NCBI GenBank assembly: GCA_027491155.1
Contig: JAIXWR010000015.1
Coordinates: forward strand, 124,001 to 188,000
Direction: 5' to 3'
DNA length: 64,000 nucleotides
Origin: Verrucomicrobiaceae bacterium
GTDB taxonomy: Bacteria > Verrucomicrobiota > Verrucomicrobiia > Verrucomicrobiales > Akkermansiaceae
Each line of letters opens with the position of its first letter. Position 1 is the stretch's first letter. Positions 44,108 through 52,920 of the stretch are shown piece after piece. The translations under genes and the position numbers were made by a program. The notes beneath the pieces were generated by a model. That model was given only the letters and a program-made list of their open reading frames with translations. It did not search any database and was not told the origin of the DNA.

Positions 44108-45190
44108 GTGAAATTGACTTTCAAGCAGCGGCGCGGTGCAGTCCGTGGCGTGGATCCGGTGACACGGCGGCTGATATCGCGGCGCGGCTTCCTGGCCGCT
44201 GCGGGCGGGAGTCTGCTGGCTGGCGGCTGCGTGATGGCGTCGGGCGGAACGTGGCCGGCCGCCCGGGTCGATGCGATCGCGCGGCGGGACGGCGGTCGCG
44301 GCTGGGCGGCTTGGGAAGGGAACTCGCGGGTCGCGGGGTGGCAGAGCGGTAAGGAAGGTCCGGCGCTCAGCATCACGAAATCGCTCGCCGCGCTGGCGGC
44401 GGCGAAGGCGGCGGACGAGGGATGGCTTTCGGAGCGCGAGACCGTGGCGGACACGATCCGGGAATGGAGCGGCGATTCCCGCAAGTCGCGGATCACCGTG
44501 GCGATGCTGCTGCAGCAGACGGCCGGACTTGAAGCCGGGGTGGCGGCGCTTTACCGGGATCCGGCGGACAAGGGGCGCAACGCGATCGCCCTGCGTGCGG
44601 TGGACGAGCCGGGCAGCGTCTTCCGCTACGGTCCGGCCTGCTGGGAAGTGCTGGCGGAACTGATGCAGCGGAAGCTCTCGGCGCGGGGAGATTCTCTGGA
44701 AGGCTTCCTTCATCGCGCCGTGATGTCGCCGCTCGACCTGGGCAGCCCGAAGTGGCGCTCGGATGGAAAGGGCCGCTTTTTCCTTTCGACCGGCGCGGAG
44801 TTGAGCGTCGTGGAACTGGGCAAGCTGGGCCGGGCGATCGCGGCCTTGCTGCGCGGCGAAAGCGCGGGCGGCATCGGTGTCGGGCACTTCGCGGCGATGA
44901 TCCGGCCGTCGGCGTTGAACCCGATGTTCGGCGGCGGGCTTTGGCGGAACGTCCATGCGAGAAAGTCCGGCGCGGTGGAGATCGAGGTGGAGGACGTGCT
45001 GGATCCGCCGCGGAACCGTGAGTTTTGGAAGAACGCGTGCCTTTCCACGAAGCATCCGGCGGACCTGGTCGCTCTGGTCGGTTCGTCCGGCCGGCGGGTC
45101 TTTATCTGGCCGTCGCAGGACCGGGTGGTCGCACGGCTCGGCGTGGCAGCGAGCTGGAAGGACCGGCCGTTTCTGGAGTCGCTGGTGTGA
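44108..45190 (+). CDS. Beta-lactamase-fold serine hydrolase, predicted Tat lipoprotein
   Basis: A 360-residue protein. Residues 15-41 have a twin-arginine type signal (TRRLISRRGFLAAAGGSLLAGG) ending in Cys, so it is probably exported folded and lipidated. The SxxK motif is S88-I-T-K (in PALSITKSLAALAA) and YGPACWEVLAELM supplies the Y-x-N-like position (YGP rather than YxN). Penicillin-binding/class C beta-lactamase-like folds hydrolyse or transfer D-amino acids or esters. The GTG at 44108 is uncertain; GTG codons lie further in. Divergent from the ABC-F gene. Confidence 0.78.
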   Translation: MKLTFKQRRGAVRGVDPVTRRLISRRGFLAAAGGSLLAGGCVMASGGTWPAARVDAIARRDGGRGWAAWEGNSRVAGWQSGKEGPALSITKSLAALAAAKAADEGWLSERETVADTIREWSGDSRKSRITVAMLLQQTAGLEAGVAALYRDPADKGRNAIALRAVDEPGSVFRYGPACWEVLAELMQRKLSARGDSLEGFLHRAVMSPLDLGSPKWRSDGKGRFFLSTGAELSVVELGKLGRAIAALLRGESAGGIGVGHFAAMIRPSALNPMFGGGLWRNVHARKSGAVEIEVEDVLDPPRNREFWKNACLSTKHPADLVALVGSSGRRVFIWPSQDRVVARLGVAASWKDRPFLESLV

Positions 45191-45224
45191 GCGACGGGCT
45201 ATCGCCTGTAGTCCGATGAAGCGT

Positions 45225-45419
45225 TCACGCCATCGGCTGATACGGCTCCCAGCCGAGGAACTCGTGCTTCTTCGCCTGCGCTTCATCCCATGAGGCGGCG
45301 TCGACCGACCAAATCAAGCGGGCCGCGTCACCGCGGTCCGGATGGAGGCCCGCATCGTCGGCGGGAAAGAACGCGTACTCGCCGTCCGCTTCGGAGTGCC
45401 AGAGTTCGTAGCGTTTCAT
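45225..45419 (-). CDS. Small protein coupled to the Ser/Thr kinase
   Basis: A 64-residue protein I do not recognise: MKRYELWHSEADGEYAFFPADD, then IWSVDAASWDEAQAKKHEFLGWEPYQP. It is acidic and rich in Trp, Tyr and Phe, without a signal peptide or helix. The start codon overlaps the stop of the kinase gene (ATGA), so it depends on kinase translation. Its Y/W pattern resembles small standalone domains seen near kinases or in cytosolic unknowns. Confidence 0.72.
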   Translation of the reverse strand: MKRYELWHSEADGEYAFFPADDAGLHPDRGDAARLIWSVDAASWDEAQAKKHEFLGWEPYQPMA

Positions 45420-48334
45420 GGCGGAGGGAAATTCGTTTCCGGCGCGAGGTCCGTCACGGTGGCCGTGACAGGCAGGCGATCGACCGGACCATAGCGGTGC
45501 AGCGTGCTTGGCGTCCCGCGGTCGGGATTTGCCGAGCGCTTGCTTTCGTCCACTTGCTTGAAAAGCTCCTGGAAGGGCACAGCCACTTGCATCGCGTGCT
45601 TCTGGGGACCGAGCACCCGCCGGACTTCGGTGGTGCCATCGTTCACCGGCTCCACTTCCAGCATGTAGCTGGCTTCGAAGAGGCCGGTGTATTCCGACTT
45701 TTCCAGCGGAGCGACGAGGGGATTGCCAAAAGGGTCGCTCAGTTTGACGAAGCCAGGACGGGCGGCCCGGATCGACCAGCGATAGCGATGGAAGCCGGGC
45801 AGCTTCCGAGTTCCTTCGGAACGGGGAGGGAACTCGCTGCTCCCGTCATAGGTGATTCTCAACCAGCCGGGATCTTCGGAGCCGGGAGGGTTCCTTTCAT
45901 AGACCACCGAGGTCGGTGGCGGAGGGTTCTCCAGGCGGAGTATGACCGGGCTGCCGGCGATACGGCACAGCTCGAAGTCCCAGTCGCGCTCGGTCTTCCA
46001 GGTCCCGCCGGATTGCAAGGGCTCCAGTTCGCTGGTGATCGCTTCGAAGTCGCCCTCGAATTCCCGGGTGTTCGGCTGCGTGCCGTTCATCAGCCTCATG
46101 CCGACCCGGTTATCGCCGACCTTATAGAGTAACAGGCTGACTTTTTGCTGATAGGTCTTCGTGGTGCCGGCGGGTTGATCGCACAGGTCCATCGTTTCCC
46201 CGCCGCCTTCCTTGTTGCGATGGCGGAGCGTCACCGCCGCCGGACGGGAGGTGGAGATCTCCCACGAGTATTCGAGGTTCCGGTGCGAATCGACAAACCC
46301 ACGGCTCCTCACCTCCACCCAGCGCGGATGACCTTCGCGGATGAGACCGGCGGAGAACACCAGCGAGCCGGTGTAGGATGGTCCCGTGCCGTCGGCGACT
46401 TCGAAGAGCCGGCACGTCATGGTTTCCGGCTTCGCGGGATCGAGGTCGAAGTGGAACGCGCCCGGCGGTTGCACGCGGTCGTACTCCAGCGGCCCGGAGC
46501 CGAGCTTGCGGTAGGCTTCCTTTGCCAGTGCCTCGGTCGGCAGTACAAAGGCGACCAGCGTTTGCTTGGCGGAGCCGAAGTCCGTCCACGGCTGCCTGGC
46601 GGGCGAGGGGCTGGGAAAGACGAAGACCTCCGGCCACGGCTGCCGCTTGAAGCCGCGGGGGATCATGCGGTGCTCGGGATCGTCATCCGGGCCCTCCAGC
46701 ACCATCCGCATTTCCCGGCCGTGGTTGGGATCGGGCGTCAAGACGCGCACGATCACCACGCGGCCTTCCACCGCTTCCGGCGCGATATGGACCTTGAAGG
46801 CCTGTTGCTCCTTTTGCTGGAGCAGCCAGGGCCGCGCCGCCATGCCGCCGGACATGCCGAGCACCGCGATGGTGATCGCCGAGGCGGCGGACATCGCGAT
46901 GCCGATGAAGGTCTTCCTTCCACCGCCCGCAAGGTTCCACAAGGCCGCGGCGCAACCGGGCAGCGTCACCGCCGCAAGGGCGATCAGCGGCACGGCCAAG
47001 GCTTCGCCGGGGGCGGGATGCCAGCCGCCGCTTTCATTCATCATCGCGTGGAGGAAGAAAGCGGTGAATCCGATCGCGGGCACGGCCAGACAACAGCCGG
47101 TCCACGACCAGGCCTTGAGCCAGCGCGCACCGCCCGGGTCGCTTTGCCAACGGCGCAATCTCCGACGGGCGAACACGATCCACAAAGGCAAGGCCAGCAT
47201 TCCCAGCATCAGTCCCAGGATCGGCGTGTTCGCGATGCGCGCCGCGTCCGCCGCGTAGAACAAGACCGGCAGCGCGCCGAACCACCAGACGCTGGAAAGC
47301 GCGACGACGTGATGCCAGCGCGGCGAGTCCTTGCCGCCGAGCTTTTCGATGACCTTCGTGCCGGCCGGCTCCTCTGGCGTCATCGCCACCGGCAGGGTGG
47401 TCCGTGGCGGTGAGGGTGGCGGGCGGACCGCCGCGTTTTCCACCACGGTGCGGAACTCGCCCGCGGTCTGGTAGCGCAAGGCCGGCTCGGTCTCCAGGGC
47501 GCGGAGCACGATCTCGTCCAGCCGCACGTCGACCAGCACGCGGCGGGCAGGTGACTCGAGCCTCCCGCCCGGCCGCTCGCCGGTCAGCAGTTCGTAAAGC
47601 ACCACGCCGAGCGAATAGATGTCGGCCCGGTGGTCGACCTTCCCGGCCGTCTGCTCGGGGGCCATGTAGGGCGGCGTGCCGATCCCATCCGCTCCCGCGC
47701 CGACCAGCGAGGCGATGCCGAAGTCCGCGATCTTGATCCGTCCCGCTCGGTCTAACAGAAGGTTCTCCGGCTTGATGTCGCGGTGGACGATGCCCTGTTC
47801 GTGCGCGTACTGCAGCGCCTCGCAGACGGGTGGCACGATCGCCAGCGCCTGCTCCGCCGAAAGCTTCCCATCGCGCAGCAGGTCGCGGAGGTTCACGCCG
47901 TCGACGTATTCCATCACGATGTAGAACAGCCCGCCGGATTCGCCGTAATCGAAGACGGTGACGATGTTCGGGTGGTTGAGCTTGGCCAAGGTCTGCGCCT
48001 CGCGTTCGAAGCGCTCGGCGAAGCGTTCCTCGCCAACCCGTTCCGGCGGCAGGATTTTGAGGGCGACCCAGCGGTCGAGCGACTTCTGGCGCGCCTTGTA
48101 GACCACGCCCATCCCGCCGCGGCCGAGGCAGGCGGTGATCTCGAACTGCGGGAACTTGCCAGCGATTTCCTCCGGCGATGGAGGCGGCGCGGCATCCTTC
48201 GCCTCGCCGCCGGGATCGATGGTGCGGGAGGCTAGCGCCTGTGCCATCAGGCAGGCCGGGCAGATCCGGTGCTGGCTTTCCGCCGGCACGGGTCTCCCGC
48301 ATTCGGGGCAGCAGGAAAGGTGAGGCGTGTTCAT
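45416..48334 (-). CDS. Membrane Ser/Thr protein kinase with zinc ribbon
   Basis: A 972-residue Hanks-type kinase. The N-terminal zinc ribbon has CPECGRP (9-15) and CPACLM (25-30). The kinase domain has GRGGMG (71-76), Lys93 (VALKILPP), HRDIKPEN (184-191), DFG (204-206) and APE (225-227), all intact. Five or so hydrophobic helices follow (about 345-500). Residues about 510-972 are a large outer part with no recognised domain. Such kinases, paired with ECF sigma factors, are common in this phylum. It is next to the sigma factor at 48368. Confidence 0.93.
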   Translation of the reverse strand: MNTPHLSCCPECGRPVPAESQHRICPACLMAQALASRTIDPGGEAKDAAPPPSPEEIAGKFPQFEITACLGRGGMGVVYKARQKSLDRWVALKILPPERVGEERFAERFEREAQTLAKLNHPNIVTVFDYGESGGLFYIVMEYVDGVNLRDLLRDGKLSAEQALAIVPPVCEALQYAHEQGIVHRDIKPENLLLDRAGRIKIADFGIASLVGAGADGIGTPPYMAPEQTAGKVDHRADIYSLGVVLYELLTGERPGGRLESPARRVLVDVRLDEIVLRALETEPALRYQTAGEFRTVVENAAVRPPPSPPRTTLPVAMTPEEPAGTKVIEKLGGKDSPRWHHVVALSSVWWFGALPVLFYAADAARIANTPILGLMLGMLALPLWIVFARRRLRRWQSDPGGARWLKAWSWTGCCLAVPAIGFTAFFLHAMMNESGGWHPAPGEALAVPLIALAAVTLPGCAAALWNLAGGGRKTFIGIAMSAASAITIAVLGMSGGMAARPWLLQQKEQQAFKVHIAPEAVEGRVVIVRVLTPDPNHGREMRMVLEGPDDDPEHRMIPRGFKRQPWPEVFVFPSPSPARQPWTDFGSAKQTLVAFVLPTEALAKEAYRKLGSGPLEYDRVQPPGAFHFDLDPAKPETMTCRLFEVADGTGPSYTGSLVFSAGLIREGHPRWVEVRSRGFVDSHRNLEYSWEISTSRPAAVTLRHRNKEGGGETMDLCDQPAGTTKTYQQKVSLLLYKVGDNRVGMRLMNGTQPNTREFEGDFEAITSELEPLQSGGTWKTERDWDFELCRIAGSPVILRLENPPPPTSVVYERNPPGSEDPGWLRITYDGSSEFPPRSEGTRKLPGFHRYRWSIRAARPGFVKLSDPFGNPLVAPLEKSEYTGLFEASYMLEVEPVNDGTTEVRRVLGPQKHAMQVAVPFQELFKQVDESKRSANPDRGTPSTLHRYGPVDRLPVTATVTDLAPETNFPPP

Positions 48335-48367
48335 CTTGTTCCGCTCTTCCGCGTTTCTCAGGGCGCG

Positions 48368-49096
48368 TTACACGATTTTTTCGGAAAGCGCGGCGAAGAG
48401 CGCTTTCATTTCCTCCTCCACCTCCGCGCCATCGGCCAGGGTGCGGGCGATCTCGTCGCGCAGCCGCTGGCGGTAGCGCTTTCTCAAGCGGTGCACCGCC
48501 ACCCGCGCCGCGCCTTCCGTCATGCCGAAACGCGCGGCGATCTCCGCGTAGGGCAGGTTCCCGCTGCTCACGCTGAGGAAAGGCTTCCAGCGCTCGAAAT
48601 CGAGGCCCTTTTCCTCCCGCTCAAGGTCATCGAGCACCTTGTCGAGCAGGGCCATCGCCCACTCCCGGTCGTAGAGCTTGTCCGGGCTGCGGGGGTCTTC
48701 CGGATCGAGGCCGAGGCCGGTTTCGGCGTGCTTCCAGTCGAGCGAAAGCCGCGTCGCGAAGCCGCCGCGCTTCAGCCGGTGCTCCCGCTGCCATTCGCCG
48801 GCCATGTGGTTCTTGAAGCTGGCTAACAGGAACATCCGGAAGCGTCCCCGGTCGCGGTCGGCAAGGCGCAGCCCGTCCTGCTCCAGCAGCGCTGCGAAGA
48901 ACCCCTGCACCTGGTCCTCCGCGTCCTGCGGGGACTTTCCCCGCCGCCGGGCGTAGCGGTAGAGCGGCGGCCAGTAGGTCACGAACAGCGTCCCGAGCGC
49001 ATCGGCCGCCTCCGCATCGCCGCCCCGGGCCGCGTCGCGGATCAAGGTCCAGCGCGTCGTCGCAAAAAGCGGGGCTTGGGAACGGGAAGTCGGCAT
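48368..49096 (-). CDS. ECF-type sigma factor paired with the kinase
   Basis: About 242 residues from ATG 49096; an ATG at 49117 adds 7. Region 2 includes TTRWTLIRDAARG, GTLFVTYWPPLYRYARRRG and QDAEDQVQGFFAALL, close to the ECF groups of Planctomycetes and Verrucomicrobia. Region 4 has YAEIAARFGMTEGAARVAVHRLRKRY. It lies 33 bases upstream of the kinase gene on the same strand, so the pair is probably an operon. The kinase may control this sigma factor by phosphorylation (inferred from such pairs). Confidence 0.92.
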   Translation of the reverse strand: MPTSRSQAPLFATTRWTLIRDAARGGDAEAADALGTLFVTYWPPLYRYARRRGKSPQDAEDQVQGFFAALLEQDGLRLADRDRGRFRMFLLASFKNHMAGEWQREHRLKRGGFATRLSLDWKHAETGLGLDPEDPRSPDKLYDREWAMALLDKVLDDLEREEKGLDFERWKPFLSVSSGNLPYAEIAARFGMTEGAARVAVHRLRKRYRQRLRDEIARTLADGAEVEEEMKALFAALSEKIV

Positions 49097-49221
49097 GGGT
49101 TTCCCTGCCTTTATCACAAGCGGTGCCGGGTGTTACACCGGAATCCATGGTTTCATGAAAGGCTTGTGGCAGGTCCACTCCGCTGAGGCTTCGAGGACCG
49201 GGGATGCCGCAGCCACGGTGA

Positions 49222-50316
49222 TCAGCGCTTCACCGCGATGAGCAGGTTCGCCTCGCTCGCCTTGATGTGGTAGCCGGAGCCGAAGGGGACGGGCGGGCCG
49301 CCGCCGATGGCATCGTAGGCGGCGCGGAGGTCGGGCTGGGCGTGCTTGGCGAAGAGCGGGATGGGCTTGTCGTAATCGCCGTGCAGGCGGACGTCCCACT
49401 TACTGGGGTCATAGTAGCGGTAGGGAATGCCGGAGTCGTCCTGGACCACGCCGCTGCAGTTGCCGAGCACCCATTCGCGGATGCCGGAGAAGCCGGAGTC
49501 ATGCATCAGGTAGGAGGCGGCCTTGAAGTAGGCGGTGCTGCCGGAATACGAGGAAAGCCAGCCGCGGTAGGAGGCGTTGAAGCCGCCGTTGGAGAGGTCG
49601 CCCGAGACGTAGATCGCGCGCCGGGATCCGCCGCCGGGCAGTCGGAAACGGATGTCGACGCCGGAGCGGCCGGCGGCGGAGTAGGGCCCGACGCTTTCGA
49701 CCGTGGCGTCCATCAGCGCGAGGCTGGCGAGGAGGATCGGAGTGACTCCGGTGAGCGGGCCGTTCAGCAGGTCGCCCTTCATGTCCTTGGTGATGAAATA
49801 GCCGTGCTTGAGCTGCGAATCCATCGAGCGGCCGAGGCGCTCGAGCGAATCCATCACGGTGGCGGGGTCCTGGTTGTCGAGGTAGGGCAGGGTGCCGGCG
49901 GGTTCGAGGCCGAGCAGGACGTAGTTCGACGCCTGGGGGAAGAGGGCGGCGGCATGGAGCAGGTCGGGCCCGCCGAAGGGGTAGAGCAGGACCTTTGGAT
50001 TGCCGATGACCGGGCGGAGGTTGTCGGCGGACCAGTCGCGTTGTTGGCCGGTGCGCTTCGAGGCGAAGACGCGCCAGTTGCGCGCGGTTTCGGCGGAGTA
50101 GAGGCGGTAGCGGTCGTCCTGCTGGAGGCGGGAAAGGGCGGCGCCGTTGCGAACCGGACGGCCGGCGAGGAAGCGCGCGACGTCGTCGGCGGTGGCCTCG
50201 CCTTCCTGCATCTCGAAGGCTTGTTCGGCGGGATTGTAAACGCGGGTCTGGCCGGGCGGCGGTTCGGGAGAGCAGGCGGCGGCGAGGAAGAGCGGCAGGA
50301 GGAGGAGTCGTTTCAT
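49222..50316 (-). CDS. Secreted lipoprotein, function unknown
   Basis: A 364-residue protein with a lipoprotein signal (MKRLLLLPLFLAAACS, Cys15) and a 340-residue body. LLYPFGGPDLLHAAALFPQA and NYVLLGLEPAG suggest a folded alpha/beta domain. DPATVMDSLERLGRSMDSQLKHGYFITKDM is charged. No catalytic motif is recognised. It is coupled to the permease gene: its ATG overlaps the permease stop region (50313-50316). An older guess would be a transport-related surface protein; I do not assign it. Confidence 0.72.
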   Translation of the reverse strand: MKRLLLLPLFLAAACSPEPPPGQTRVYNPAEQAFEMQEGEATADDVARFLAGRPVRNGAALSRLQQDDRYRLYSAETARNWRVFASKRTGQQRDWSADNLRPVIGNPKVLLYPFGGPDLLHAAALFPQASNYVLLGLEPAGTLPYLDNQDPATVMDSLERLGRSMDSQLKHGYFITKDMKGDLLNGPLTGVTPILLASLALMDATVESVGPYSAAGRSGVDIRFRLPGGGSRRAIYVSGDLSNGGFNASYRGWLSSYSGSTAYFKAASYLMHDSGFSGIREWVLGNCSGVVQDDSGIPYRYYDPSKWDVRLHGDYDKPIPLFAKHAQPDLRAAYDAIGGGPPVPFGSGYHIKASEANLLIAVKR

Positions 50317-51605
50317 CGGAGATGGCGTTGGAGGGGAAACCAGAGCGCGGCGAAGCCGGCGGTGATGGCGAGGCCGGTCAGCGTGGGCCCGGGATCGGCG
50401 ATGGCCGAGCGCCCGATCACGAATCCCGACATCGCGAGGAAAATCAAGGGCGGGAGCGGGTAGAGCGGGACTTTCACCGGTCTTGGCAGCGCGGGGTGCC
50501 GCAGGCGGAGCAGGAAGCAGCCGCCGACCACCAGGGAGGTCGAAAGGGTGAGTCCGATCTGGGTCATGGTGATCAGGTCGCGGAAGTTGCTGGTGAAGAT
50601 CAGGACCAGCGCGAGGCCGGCCTGGAAGATCAGCGCGGAGTGCGGCACCTCGCGGCGGGGCGCGAAAATGCCGAGGGCGGGCAGATCCTTGCCCATCGCG
50701 CCGAGCACCCGCGGCCCCGCCCACAGCAGCGCGCTGACCGAGGCGAAAAGCCCCAGCGCGAAGAGCCCGGAGACGGCCCTCGCGGCTTCCGTGCCGAACA
50801 TCGAGACGGCGGCGACGTGGCCGACTTCCACGTGGCCGCGCAGTTCCGCCACCGGCGCGGCGTGGAGGAAGGAAGCGTTCAGGGCGATGTAGAGCGCGGC
50901 CACCACCAGCGTGCCGATGACCAGGGCGCGGCGGACGGTGAGCTCGGGGCGTTGCCATTCCTCGAGCCCGTACACCGCGGCGTTCCAGCCGGTGTAGGAG
51001 TAGGAGACGAAGAGCAGCGCGACCGCGAAGGCCGGCTGCAGGACGGCTTTCGAATCGGCGGGAAAGTCGGGCGTCCAGCGGATGTCGCCTTTGCCCGGCA
51101 TCCACCACGCCGCGCCGATGAAAAGGGCGATCAGCAAGAGTTTCAGGAGGGTGGCGCCTACCTGGATCCGCGCGCTGGTCCGGGTGCCGATCGCGTGGGC
51201 CGCGCTGCCGGCCAGCACCACCGCGGCGGCGGCGATTTCCGTGGGCAGCAGCGGGATCGACTCGTGCAGGTATTTGCCGAAGGCCAGCGCGGTGATGGCG
51301 GTGGGGGCCGCGAAGCCGGCGGTGGCCGAGAGCATCCCGGCCATGAAGCCGAGGCTCGGGTGATAGAGTTTCCCGAGGAAGTGGTATTCGCCGCCGGAGC
51401 GCGGCAGGGCGGCGGCGACTTCGGCATAGCAGAGCGCGCCGCAAAGCGCGATGAAGCCGCCAAGCGCCCAGAGGAAGAGGATCTGCGGCGCGGAATCGAG
51501 ATCGGCGAGCTGGAATCCCAGCGAGGTGAAGACCCCGGTGCCGACCATGCTGGCGACCACCAGCGCGGTCGCGGCGAAGGATCCGGCTCGTGGTTCCCCG
51601 GGCAC
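50313..51605 (-). CDS. APC-family amino acid permease
   Basis: Inner-membrane transporter of 430 residues with about 12 hydrophobic helices. The first helix carries MVGTGVFTSLGF, the APC substrate-binding motif (G-[ST]-G-[IV]-F), and LPRSGGEYHFLGKLYHP with a following FMAGML is the next conserved stretch. Substrate is not readable. The ATG at 51605 gives a short polar start. It is coupled to the lipoprotein gene at 49222, and divergent from the DUF58 gene, across a copy of the ATTGG repeat. Confidence 0.88.
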   Translation of the reverse strand: MPGEPRAGSFAATALVVASMVGTGVFTSLGFQLADLDSAPQILFLWALGGFIALCGALCYAEVAAALPRSGGEYHFLGKLYHPSLGFMAGMLSATAGFAAPTAITALAFGKYLHESIPLLPTEIAAAAVVLAGSAAHAIGTRTSARIQVGATLLKLLLIALFIGAAWWMPGKGDIRWTPDFPADSKAVLQPAFAVALLFVSYSYTGWNAAVYGLEEWQRPELTVRRALVIGTLVVAALYIALNASFLHAAPVAELRGHVEVGHVAAVSMFGTEAARAVSGLFALGLFASVSALLWAGPRVLGAMGKDLPALGIFAPRREVPHSALIFQAGLALVLIFTSNFRDLITMTQIGLTLSTSLVVGGCFLLRLRHPALPRPVKVPLYPLPPLIFLAMSGFVIGRSAIADPGPTLTGLAITAGFAALWFPLQRHLR

Positions 51606-51723
51606 GCCGGACTGTTCCGGGAAAGGGGCGGGGTGGGCAATGACGGAATGTTCCGGTCATTCCAAGAGCTCCCTGTTTTCCTCGGACCCGTGTTTCGACG
51701 AAGGACAGTCCTGTCAGCCACCG

Positions 51724-51756
51724 ATTGGTGATTGGAAGATGGATGATTGATGATTT
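51724..51756. repeat. ATTGG/GATGATTGG repeat, single copy
   Basis: Reads ATTGGTGATTGGAAGATG then GATGATTGATGATTT. It shares TGGTGATTGGAAGAT and GATTGATGAT words with the pair at 21449-21584. It lies between the divergent APC permease and DUF58 genes, 10 bases before the DUF58 start. Confidence 0.58.
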
Positions 51757-51765
51757 CCTCAAGCT

Positions 51766-52920
51766 GTGTCCCGCGTCCAACTCCGCATCGACCGCCGTGG
51801 CGTGCTGCTGCTGGCGGGGTCGCTGGCTTTGCTCGTCGCGGGGCTGATCCGGGTGGACGGGACGATGGCCGCGCTGGGATCGGGCGGCTTGATGCTGGCG
51901 GGCGTGGCGGCGCTGGCGGCCCGCGCGAATTTGACAGGGCTGGGCGTTGGCTTGTCCGGCCCGCATGCCGCGGCGGCGGGGCAGCCGGTGCGCTTCCGCA
52001 TCACGCTCGAGAATCCGCGGCGGGGTCTGGACGCCTTCGGGGTGCAGCTCCGGATGAAAATCCCCGGCGGCGCGGAGGCATCGACCCATGCGCTGTGGGT
52101 CGCCGGGCATTCGGCGGCCGATGCGGAACTTCGCGCGGTGCCGGGCCAGCGCGGCGATCACGAGGTGGCCGGGGTGGCCATGACTTCGGAGTTCCCGCTG
52201 GGGCTCTTCAAGGCGAGCCGGGTGGTGGCCTGTGCGCACCGGATGCTGGTCTTTCCGCGGCCGCAGGTGCCGGTCGAGCTGCTGACCCGCGGCGCGTGGG
52301 TCGACGACACCCCGCGCTCGGCGGTGGCGGCGGGCGAGGCGCAGGGCGAGCCGCGCGGGCTGAGGCCCTACCGGGCGGGCGACCCGGCGCGGACGATTTC
52401 CTGGCCGGCGACGCTGCGTTCGCGGGCCCGTGGCGGCGGGCTGATGGTGCGGGAACTCGATCCGCCGGGCTTTCATCCGCGCGAAGCGGTGGTGCTGTTC
52501 CACTCCTTCGGCAGCGACCGCGCCCTGATCCGGCCGGACCGCTTCGAGCGGGCTCTTTCGCTCGCCTGGGGCGCGCTGCGGCATTTCCAAGGGCTGGGGA
52601 TCCCGGTCCGGCTGATGGCGGACTTCGACGGCTGGAAATCGCGCCCTGCCGGCAACCGCCGCCAGCTCGGTTCCTGCGGCGAGCTGCTGGCGCGGGCGCG
52701 GCGGGCGGCGGGCACGGAGGCGCACGAGGTTCAGGGCATCCTTTCCTCGCTGGACGAAAGCACCGGCGTGCTGATCGTTTCCGACATGCCCCTTGCTTCG
52801 TGGAAATCCTCGATCGGCCGCAGCGGTCCGCGCGTGTTGGTCGATGTCACGCGCTACGAGGCCAAGGCCCGGCCGGCGCGCGCCGGATCCAAGCTCCTGT
52901 TCCGTTCCTCCGATGCGTAG
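51766..52920 (+). CDS. DUF58-domain protein (vWA-like)
   Basis: A 384-residue protein. Two hydrophobic helices at the N terminus (about 12-30 and 35-52) are followed by a beta domain (60-160) and the DUF58 core with RGLRPYRAGDPARTISWPAT (the family's R-x-Y-x-x-G-D-x-x-R-x-I-x-W motif near 195-215). The family usually works with a MoxR ATPase and a transglutaminase protein. The GTG start at 51766 gives MSRVQLRIDRRG. The stop overlaps the next gene (52913-52920). Confidence 0.88.
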   Translation: MSRVQLRIDRRGVLLLAGSLALLVAGLIRVDGTMAALGSGGLMLAGVAALAARANLTGLGVGLSGPHAAAAGQPVRFRITLENPRRGLDAFGVQLRMKIPGGAEASTHALWVAGHSAADAELRAVPGQRGDHEVAGVAMTSEFPLGLFKASRVVACAHRMLVFPRPQVPVELLTRGAWVDDTPRSAVAAGEAQGEPRGLRPYRAGDPARTISWPATLRSRARGGGLMVRELDPPGFHPREAVVLFHSFGSDRALIRPDRFERALSLAWGALRHFQGLGIPVRLMADFDGWKSRPAGNRRQLGSCGELLARARRAAGTEAHEVQGILSSLDESTGVLIVSDMPLASWKSSIGRSGPRVLVDVTRYEAKARPARAGSKLLFRSSDA

